A stretch of DNA of 10,914 nucleotides from CAZSAT01 sp964604675 (lineage in GTDB: Bacteria > Myxococcota_A > UBA796 > CAJQPC01). The notes under the pieces are model-generated. The model ran no database searches, was not told where the DNA came from, and was given only the letters and a program-made list of their open reading frames with translations. Of this stretch, positions 1-5,760 are shown piece after piece. How positions within the stretch are numbered: position 1 is the stretch's first letter; each line of letters starts with the position of its first letter. The translations under genes were made by a program, and so were the position numbers. The stretch spans positions 1-10,914 of the forward strand of contig CAZSAT010000184.1 in NCBI GenBank assembly GCA_964604675.1, given 5' to 3'.

Positions 1-328
1 GGGCACACGGGAGTACGTGCTGCAGATCCAGGGGCAGTACAACCTGAAGATGGGGTCGAGCTGCACCGCAGTCAGCGCGCCCGACTACATCCCGTTCTAC
101 AAGGCGGGCCAGCTCTTCGGCCTGGCGGGCGGGATGCCCGGCAGCGCGCAGTACGAGAAGCTCGTGTTCCCCGACGGCCCCCCCACCAGCGGGCCCGCGA
201 AGGGTGAGCGCTTGCTCGCCACCCAGGCCATCAACGTGCTGAACCTGGGCCACCTCTTCATCATCGCGCTCATCGTGCTGGGGAACATCGCCTTCTTCAT
301 CACCCGACGGATCGAGGACCAGGGATGA
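1..328 (+). CDS. Membrane protein, C-terminal fragment (5' end outside window)
   Basis: The reading frame is open to the left edge (first full codon at base 2), so this is the tail of a longer gene; the GTG at 17 is only an internal codon. About 108 residues are visible. Most are hydrophilic and probably extracytoplasmic, with a Cys in the MGSSC stretch and a Gly/Pro-rich segment. One strong hydrophobic helix (HLFIIALIVLGNIAFFI) lies near the C-terminus and ends in an RR-containing tail, which by the positive-inside rule should be cytoplasmic. The stop overlaps the next start as ATGA, so the two proteins are very likely translationally coupled and may form one membrane complex. I do not recognise the family. 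The membrane anchor is clear; the function is not. Confidence 0.8.
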   Translation, partial: GTREYVLQIQGQYNLKMGSSCTAVSAPDYIPFYKAGQLFGLAGGMPGSAQYEKLVFPDGPPTSGPAKGERLLATQAINVLNLGHLFIIALIVLGNIAFFITRRIEDQG

Positions 329-1083
329 CCGCGCTCACCACCATCGAGCTCGTGGGGTGCTGGATCTCGCTGGCGCTCACGATCTGCATCCTCTCGTTCC
401 TCTACGAGGACAACCCGGTCTACAAGCTGGCGGAGCACCTCTTCCTCGGCGTGAGCATCGCGATCTCGGTGGTCGAGATCTACTACGGGGTGATGAAGCC
501 CAACCTCATCGAGCCCTTGCTCGGCGGTGAGCTGTTGAGCCTGGTGCCGCTGGTCCTGGTCGTGATGCTCTTCTTCAAGCTCCATCGGAAGCTCAGCTAC
601 CTCGCCCGGGTGCCCATCGCCTTCATCGTGGCGGCCTACGCGGGGGTGAAGCTCACCGGCGAAGCCAACGCGAACCTGATGACCCAGGTGGCCCAGTCCA
701 TGCCGAACCTCTCCCAGCTCTGGGCCGACCACGGCATCTGGGACTGGTCGGCCGACGGCGCCGGCGTCTTCTCGGGGATTGCCTTGGTGCTCGGGCTGAG
801 TGCGTGTCTGCTGCACTTCTACTTCTCGGCCCCCCACAAGAAGGCCATGAAGTACGTGAGCCGCTTCGGCATCCTCACGCTCATGCTCAGCTTCGGGGCG
901 AGCTTCGGCTACACCGTGATGGGCCGCATCAGCCTGGCCATCGGTCGCGCCCAGGAGATGATGGGCCTCGACAAGGCCCCCGCGGTGGCCGAGCAGGTGC
1001 ACCCCAAGACCGCCACGGTGCTCCTGACCATCGCCGTCATCGGCTTCCTCGTGGTGTGGAAGAAGCGCCAGAAGACCGCCTAG
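325..1083 (+). CDS. Polytopic membrane protein of unknown function, about 7 TM helices
   Basis: The product has 252 residues and starts at the ATG of the ATGA overlap with the preceding gene. Hydrophobic segments lie near residues 8-26, 36-54, 68-86, 96-110, 147-167, 182-202 and 230-245, followed by a basic tail (WKKRQKTA). Between helices 1 and 2 is a motif of the form FLYEDNPVYKLAEHLF. I associate this kind of motif with uncharacterised membrane proteins of deltaproteobacteria and related phyla, but only from memory. The loop at about 110-145 is polar and Trp-rich, and probably periplasmic. No catalytic or transport signature is visible. The gene ends 3 bases before the convergent amidase-like gene, so no separate terminator fits between them. 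Inference: it works with the upstream single-pass protein in the inner membrane. Confidence 0.85.
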   Translation: MTALTTIELVGCWISLALTICILSFLYEDNPVYKLAEHLFLGVSIAISVVEIYYGVMKPNLIEPLLGGELLSLVPLVLVVMLFFKLHRKLSYLARVPIAFIVAAYAGVKLTGEANANLMTQVAQSMPNLSQLWADHGIWDWSADGAGVFSGIALVLGLSACLLHFYFSAPHKKAMKYVSRFGILTLMLSFGASFGYTVMGRISLAIGRAQEMMGLDKAPAVAEQVHPKTATVLLTIAVIGFLVVWKKRQKTA

Positions 1084-1086
1084 GCC

Positions 1087-3003
1087 TCAGCGTCCGAACA
1101 CCATCCAGCTGTGCATCCGGATGGTGGCGCTGCCGGTGTAGTCCGCGCCCTCGAACCAGGCCTGGTAGGCCACCTCGGCCGGCTCGCCCGGCGTGACCAG
1201 GTGGGTGATGTCCACCACCTCGGTCTTGACCTCCTTGCCGGGGCACCAGTTCGAGCGTCCGTACCACCACGTGCCGTATTGGTTGGGCACGGTGCCATCG
1301 GAGACCTGCTCCATGCAGTCCCGCGCCCCCCCCGCTTCTTCGCTGTCGAAGTTGAAGGTCTCGCCGCCGATCGTGAACTCGTGGTCGATGTCGCAGAACT
1401 CGGCGCAGTTGCCGGGGTCGGCCATGCCGTGTCCACTCACCACCACCGCGAGGGACACCGACGTGGCATCGGCCGGCACATCGACCGTGACCGGGGGGTG
1501 GTTCTCGTTGTAGCTCTCGTTGATCGTGCCCCCGCTGTGCAGGTAGGCGACCTCGTCCGGCCGGGTGTCCTTGCCCTGATCCGAGAAGCGCAGCGACCCC
1601 TCGAGCTCGTAGGGGCCCGTGGTGTCGAAGCGGAAGGTCTGCTCGCCACCGTGGGCCACCAACGGGAGGTACGGGCTCACGTCGTACCACCACCGACCCT
1701 CGCGGTGGTAGGTCGTGATCCATCGACCGATCTCGGTGTCGCACGCGCAGGCCAGGTCGCCGTAGCCGGTGCCCTCGCTGTTGCAGGTGTAGCTGGCCTC
1801 GACCGTGGCGCCGCCCGGTTCGAAGCAGCTCCCGACCTGGGTGTCGGCGGCGATCGAGGCCTCGTAGCCTTCGCAGCTGTAGGTCACCGTCGGCTCCGCG
1901 GGCGCGGAGGTGTCTGTGGCTCCTTGCGTGTCGGCGCCGGCCGAGTCACCGACCGTGTCAGCGGCCGGCTGGCACTCCGCATCCTCCCGGCAGCTGTCCT
2001 TCCCCACCACGCCGTCGCTCGCACAGAGGCCCATCACTTCCGCCACGTAAGGCTGGCAAGTCTCCGAGCCGTAGGGGTTGCCGCCATCGAGTGGCATGTC
2101 GCACACGTAGAGGTACGCCATGTAGTCCCAGGCGGGGCAGTAGCCGTACTCCCCCTCCCCCTCGCAGCCCATGTACAGGTCCACCGTCATGGTGTCGTAG
2201 GTGGCCAGCTCGGACGCGTCGGGAAGCTGCACGGTGACGTCGAGGTTGCCGGCCACGCGCTCCCCTCTGAAGAGCGGCACCTCGGTGGCGCCCTCGGCGT
2301 CCATGGCGGCCTGGCGGTCGAACTCGAAGTTGTAGTAGCGCGCCTCGTTGGCGGCCATCTCCATGTTCGGGTCGAACCAGCCGTAGCCGGAGTTGTAGCG
2401 GTCGGGGTCGGCGTAGCTCCCGATGTACCGGTGCCGCTGGAAGCGGTCGATCCCGATGCCCCAGCCCGGGTCGGCCATCGCCTCCCCGAACCAGCCCTCG
2501 ATCTTCTTCGAACGCTCGGTCGAGTAGACGATCCGGGGACGCCACCAGTCGTCCTCGCCCTCCTCGAGCTTGTCGACCAGCACCTCTTCGACGAGCCCCG
2601 CCAGGTCGGCGAGCCGCGCCGCGCGGTCCTCGTCGTTCTGCAGGGTGGAGATGAAGACGATCTGGGTGTTCTTCGGCACGAGCTGGAAGAAGGCCTTGAT
2701 GTCCTTCTTCTTCTCCCAGATCGAGTAGTCGGCGCTCTGGGTCTGTGTGGGCTCGTCCTCGATCACGAGCACGTTGTCGCAGCCGGTCCACGCCTCCTTG
2801 TAGGACCAGTCCCCATCCGCGGTGGGAATGGTGAAGTCCGCGGCCGTGGCGTAGAGGGCCGAGGAGTCCGCCGCGTCCTGGAACTCCTGCTTGGCCAGTC
2901 CGAGCACCTCGCAGGGGTCTTCGCTCACCACCTGGGTGTCCTGAGCCGGCTCGGTCTGGGGGTCGCCCGGCGCACCACCACATCCCCACAGCATCCACAG
3001 CAT
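1087..3003 (-). CDS. PNGase F-like amidase lipoprotein with thioredoxin-like N-terminal domain
   Basis: Product 638 residues. It probably belongs to the peptide-N4-(N-acetyl-beta-glucosaminyl)asparagine amidase F family, which cleaves N-glycans from asparagine. Layout: a very short lipoprotein signal with Cys8 (LWGC); an acidic linker; a thioredoxin/redoxin-like domain at about 51-196 without a CXXC; then the amidase region at about 245-638. Recalled PNGase F motifs align: AWDYMAYLYV with EWDRYANVYV (Asp293 at catalytic Asp60), EIGRWITTY with EIGRFITPY, NCAEFC with GCAEWC (Glu535 at Glu206), and GTW...R.NWCPG with GNW...R.GWCPG. The Glu118 position appears to be Asp460. Residues 301-421 are a Cys-rich insertion absent from PNGase F. 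The start is ATG 3003, with GGAGG 5 bases upstream; ATG 3006 would be only 2 bases from it. The frame stays open to 3669, but that extension is a shadow of the upstream gene. The fold assignment is strong; activity and substrate are inferred. Confidence 0.82.
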   Translation of the reverse strand: MLWMLWGCGGAPGDPQTEPAQDTQVVSEDPCEVLGLAKQEFQDAADSSALYATAADFTIPTADGDWSYKEAWTGCDNVLVIEDEPTQTQSADYSIWEKKKDIKAFFQLVPKNTQIVFISTLQNDEDRAARLADLAGLVEEVLVDKLEEGEDDWWRPRIVYSTERSKKIEGWFGEAMADPGWGIGIDRFQRHRYIGSYADPDRYNSGYGWFDPNMEMAANEARYYNFEFDRQAAMDAEGATEVPLFRGERVAGNLDVTVQLPDASELATYDTMTVDLYMGCEGEGEYGYCPAWDYMAYLYVCDMPLDGGNPYGSETCQPYVAEVMGLCASDGVVGKDSCREDAECQPAADTVGDSAGADTQGATDTSAPAEPTVTYSCEGYEASIAADTQVGSCFEPGGATVEASYTCNSEGTGYGDLACACDTEIGRWITTYHREGRWWYDVSPYLPLVAHGGEQTFRFDTTGPYELEGSLRFSDQGKDTRPDEVAYLHSGGTINESYNENHPPVTVDVPADATSVSLAVVVSGHGMADPGNCAEFCDIDHEFTIGGETFNFDSEEAGGARDCMEQVSDGTVPNQYGTWWYGRSNWCPGKEVKTEVVDITHLVTPGEPAEVAYQAWFEGADYTGSATIRMHSWMVFGR

Positions 3004-3791
3004 CATTCCCTCCAGGCGATGAACGAGCGCTCTTCGCGCGTCGCGTCGCAGGCTTCGGTGTTGTCGTTGTCTTCGTCGTAGGCCCAGGTGTCGATTGCGA
3101 GGGCATGGAGCGGCTCGCCGCCGAGCTCGAGCGTACCTGTGTCTCCACCCTCGAGCTCGATGACGCTCTCGCCCGCGAGCCGGAGCAGCACGCCACGGCG
3201 CCGGCACTCCTCGCGGAGGTTCCACCCGCCATAGGCGTCGCCCGCCTCCACCGACAGCCCCGCCAGCACGTCGTGCCCCAGGCGCTCGAGCCACTTGCCG
3301 GTGTCCACGGCGTGCAGCAGCTGACCCTCGGTGGTTCGGAGCACTGCGGCCGCCCCGTCCGAGCCCTCGCCCTCTGCGTAGTCGAAGACCACGCGGCTCC
3401 CGATGGGCAGGGCACCGATCGGCGTGCTGCCCTGCTGATCGGCATCCGCGGTGGCGTAGCCGACCCACCAGGTGACGCCCGTGTCGTCGAGCACGCGGTA
3501 GCCGCGGTGGGGCTCCCAGCCCGAGCACGGATCCAGGTCGAAGGTCAGCCCCTCCAGCAGCCCGTCCGCGAGCAGCTCGCCGGCCACCTGCCAGGTGCGT
3601 GGGCCCGCGCTCGTGTCCGTGGCCTTCGGGGGCTCCGCCCCCTCGACGATCGCGTCCGAGCCCAAGCACACCGTCGCGTAGCCGACACCCACCCCGATCT
3701 CGGGCTCGGGCGCCTGCACATCGGTGCCGCGCGTGAGCTTGTTGGACCCGCCCTCGTCGCCCGTGCAGCAGAGCACGAGCGCGATCAGCAT
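3003..3791 (-). CDS. Exported protein of unknown function, possible lipoprotein
   Basis: The product has 262 residues. The ATG at 3791 is chosen because it gives an immediate hydrophobic leader (MLIALVLCC); the longer open frame to 4145 only shadows the upstream VWA gene. The leader is very short. Two cysteines follow it, but the residue before each is not the usual Gly/Ala/Ser, so lipid modification is uncertain. The mature part starts with a polar linker (TGDEGGSNKLTRGTD). It continues as a mixed alpha/beta domain with four further cysteines (in ATVCLG, DPCSGW, REECRR and TEACDA) that could form two disulfides. I do not recognise a family. The start overlaps the preceding stop by 7 bases (ATGCTGA), and the stop overlaps the amidase start. 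The gene is therefore locked between a VWA lipoprotein and an amidase and probably shares their role. Confidence 0.8.
   Translation of the reverse strand: MLIALVLCCTGDEGGSNKLTRGTDVQAPEPEIGVGVGYATVCLGSDAIVEGAEPPKATDTSAGPRTWQVAGELLADGLLEGLTFDLDPCSGWEPHRGYRVLDDTGVTWWVGYATADADQQGSTPIGALPIGSRVVFDYAEGEGSDGAAAVLRTTEGQLLHAVDTGKWLERLGHDVLAGLSVEAGDAYGGWNLREECRRRGVLLRLAGESVIELEGGDTGTLELGGEPLHALAIDTWAYDEDNDNTEACDATREERSFIAWRE
3009..3013 (-). promoter_or_regulatory. Ribosome binding site of the amidase-like gene
   Basis: GGAGG lies inside the last codons of the upstream gene. It is 2 bases from the ATG at 3006 and 5 bases from the ATG at 3003. The spacing favours 3003. The upstream stop TGA (3005-3003) overlaps both ATGs, so ribosomes finishing the upstream gene can reinitiate here. 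Confidence 0.6.
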
Positions 3792-5119
3792 CCGCCGTCG
3801 ACCTCGTACTGCACGTCGATGACCGACCCGTCTGCGGGCACCGCAGTCCCGTAGAACACCACGGCGTTGGCGTCGGAGTCGTAGAGCCACCCGTTGTCGT
3901 TGTCGTAGTCGACCTCGACGCCGTCGTCCCAGACGACCATCGTCGACACCGTGCTCGGCACCGCCGACAGCTCGAAGGTGTCGGTCAGACCGGCCGCGGC
4001 CATCGACATCATCGACAAGGCGTCGGAGAAGTCGTCGGTGCAGATGCTCGCCCAGTAGCCACCGGTGCCGTCGACCGCCTCGATGTACTCGGTGCCGGCC
4101 TCCGCCGTGATCATGCCCGAGGACCACGACAGCCACTTGGCGCAACCAAACCAGCCGGCGTCCCCGCAGAAGGCGGAGAAGCTGGCCATGTCGTCGCTGG
4201 CCTTCAGCGCATGGAGGGCGTCGATGAACTCGTCGGCGTCCTGGTCGGAGTCGTCGTCCTCGTCGGTGACGATCAGCACGAACAGCTTGGCGTCGTCGCG
4301 CAGGAAGCCGGCGTTCTCGGTGCTCACCAGAGGCTCGCTGAGGGCCGCGAGGGTGGCGTCGAAGCCCCGCTCGGATCCGGAGCCGGACGAGCCCTGGTCC
4401 ACCGCGTCGAGGAAGGCTTCCCTCGCGTCGGCCGTGGACGGCGTGATGATCTTCTCGCTGCCGAGCAGGCGACCGGACTGGGCCGGGTTGTCCATGTCGG
4501 TGGTGACGACGCCCATCTGCCAGTCGAGCGACCCCAGCGACAGCCAGGGGTCGATGAAGTCCTCGAAGTTGTCCGCCACGTGGTCGAGCGCGTCCGACAT
4601 GGAGCCGGAGTTGTCGACGACCCAGAGCATGTCGAGGCTTCCTTCCGACAGCTGCTGGAAGCTCTCCTCGTAGATGCCGCCGCTGGCGCCGATGCCGTCG
4701 GCCGCAACCGAGACCTGCGACTCGTCCGGGTCGTCGCTCGAGATCGTGAGCTCCCCGGCGTAGTCGGTGACATCGGGCGGCTGGAACCCGAGAAAGAAGC
4801 TGTAGCTCTCGCCTGGAGCGAGCACCAGGCTCTCGTCCAGCGTCTCCACCGGGAAGGCGCTGGTCTGGCCGAGCGTCAGGTCGATGGCCGAGATCGTCAG
4901 GTCCTCGTCGCCCACGTTGGAGATCGTGACGAGCTCCTGCTCGAGACAGTCCTTCGGCACGTACTCGAAGTCGATGGACAGGGGCTCGACCTCGATGTCG
5001 GGGGCTCCCTCGGTGGCGGTGACGTCCGGACGACCCGTGTCCCCACCGGTCGCGTCGCCGTCACGCTTCAGGTCGTACTCGTTGCACCCGATGAGCGTGA
5101 GCGAGAGCAGGACGGTCAT
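3785..5119 (-). CDS. VWA-domain lipoprotein with ASH-type beta domain
   Basis: Product 444 residues. The ATG at 5119 is preferred over the longer frame from 5149: GGAGGT sits just upstream and the N-terminus becomes a clean lipoprotein signal (MTVLLSLTLIGC, Cys12). An Asp/Gly/Thr linker follows. At about 40-144 is an ASPM/SPD-2/Hydin-like (choice-of-anchor D type) beta-sandwich, with ISNVGDEDLTIS and L.PGESYSFFLGF.P. The VWA domain at about 160-375 carries the MIDAS motif D169-N-S171-G-S173 and a TDEDDD stretch after a core strand. Residues 378-444 form a small beta domain also found in the second VWA lipoprotein here. VWA domains with an intact MIDAS usually bind ligands through a divalent cation; the ligand is unknown. 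It is the first gene of an operon with the exported protein and the amidase-like protein. Confident on domains, not on role. Confidence 0.88.
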   Translation of the reverse strand: MTVLLSLTLIGCNEYDLKRDGDATGGDTGRPDVTATEGAPDIEVEPLSIDFEYVPKDCLEQELVTISNVGDEDLTISAIDLTLGQTSAFPVETLDESLVLAPGESYSFFLGFQPPDVTDYAGELTISSDDPDESQVSVAADGIGASGGIYEESFQQLSEGSLDMLWVVDNSGSMSDALDHVADNFEDFIDPWLSLGSLDWQMGVVTTDMDNPAQSGRLLGSEKIITPSTADAREAFLDAVDQGSSGSGSERGFDATLAALSEPLVSTENAGFLRDDAKLFVLIVTDEDDDSDQDADEFIDALHALKASDDMASFSAFCGDAGWFGCAKWLSWSSGMITAEAGTEYIEAVDGTGGYWASICTDDFSDALSMMSMAAAGLTDTFELSAVPSTVSTMVVWDDGVEVDYDNDNGWLYDSDANAVVFYGTAVPADGSVIDVQYEVDGGC

Positions 5120-5122
5120 GGC

Positions 5123-5128
5123 ACCTCC
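5123..5128 (-). promoter_or_regulatory. Ribosome binding site of the VWA/ASH lipoprotein gene
   Basis: GGAGGT lies three bases upstream of the ATG at 5119. It fixes the start at 5119, ten codons inside the longest open frame. The 81-base gap beyond (5120-5200) holds no convincing -35/-10 pair. There is only a weak TTGAGG-17-CATGCT candidate and a 5-bp hairpin at 5161-5173. The operon may therefore be read from further upstream, through lon and the small lipoprotein gene. Confidence 0.6.
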
Positions 5129-5200
5129 ATCAGGGCGGCAGCATGGCACGACGACGCACCGCCCTCAAAGGGCTAACCGACGACGGTCCAGCGCCGATGG

Positions 5201-5698
5201 TCAGCGCATCGAGGCCGACCAACCGGCGACCGCTGGCTCGGCCCTCTCAGCGGCCTCCTCCGCCAGGTGCCCGCCGACTCGAGCGTCCAGGGAACCACCG
5301 AGCACGACCCTCGCGGGCCGCAGGAGGCGCAAGACCTCCGCCTCGTAGCTGTGCTGGGCTGTCTCGGCGAGCACCTGGAGCTCGCGGAGGCGCTTCCGGC
5401 TGACCGAGGGTGACGTCGCGAGCTGCAGGTAGTCGGTGGACGCATCTTCCCAGTGTCGCTTGCTGGCCGCCACGCGCTGGATCTGCTGCTGGAGCACGCC
5501 GCAGTCGGGTGCCCAGGCGCTCGCACAGCGGCTGCGCGCCTCGCGGCCGAGGTCCTGCGCCTGGCTCAGGGTGGCCTCGCGCTGCTGGAGTTCCGCCGCG
5601 GCATCGAGCACCGCCTGGCGCGCTTCGCGGTCGGACCAGTAGTCCGACACCACCGGCGCAGGGGTGTGGGCACAAGCCAACAGGGCGAGGGTGAGCAT
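5201..5698 (-). CDS. Small helical lipoprotein of unknown function
   Basis: The product has 165 residues. The ATG at 5698 is chosen because it places a short signal directly before a lipobox (MLTLALLAC, Cys9), followed by a Pro-containing linker. A GTG at 5752 would add 18 charged residues in front and spoil the signal. No clear Shine-Dalgarno sequence precedes either. The mature protein is almost entirely helical and rich in Glu, Gln, Ala and Arg. A probable coiled coil spans about 28-58 and more amphipathic helix runs to about 130. Two cysteines (in SRCASAW and PDCGVL) could pair. The gene starts 62 bases after the lon stop on the same strand, so it may be co-transcribed with lon. No family is recognised. 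A periplasmic lipid-anchored helical adaptor or envelope protein is only a guess. Confidence 0.72.
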   Translation of the reverse strand: MLTLALLACAHTPAPVVSDYWSDREARQAVLDAAAELQQREATLSQAQDLGREARSRCASAWAPDCGVLQQQIQRVAASKRHWEDASTDYLQLATSPSVSRKRLRELQVLAETAQHSYEAEVLRLLRPARVVLGGSLDARVGGHLAEEAAERAEPAVAGWSASMR

Positions 5699-5760
5699 GG
5701 ACCGAGCATGGCCGGTGGGCCCGCGCCGATCGATGGCAGCGCGATGACCCACCGGCCGCT

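Noticed and set aside
97..1002. A 301-codon minus-strand open frame
   Set aside because: It is antisense to two membrane protein genes with obvious hydrophobic helices. Its product is His/Glu/Arg-rich with no features of its own.
1111..3081. A 656-codon plus-strand open frame
   Set aside because: It is antisense to the amidase-like gene, whose product has recognisable motifs. The plus-strand product is low-complexity His/Val/Arg-rich.
3007..3669. N-terminal extension of the amidase-like protein by about 220 residues
   Set aside because: The extension is Arg/Gly-rich shadow sequence over the neighbouring gene. The lipoprotein signal and GGAGG place the start at 3003 or 3006.
5161..5173. Hairpin GCCCT-CAA-AGGGC between the small lipoprotein and VWA genes
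   Set aside because: The stem is only 5 bp with no T-run on either strand and unrelated to a stop codon; likely chance.
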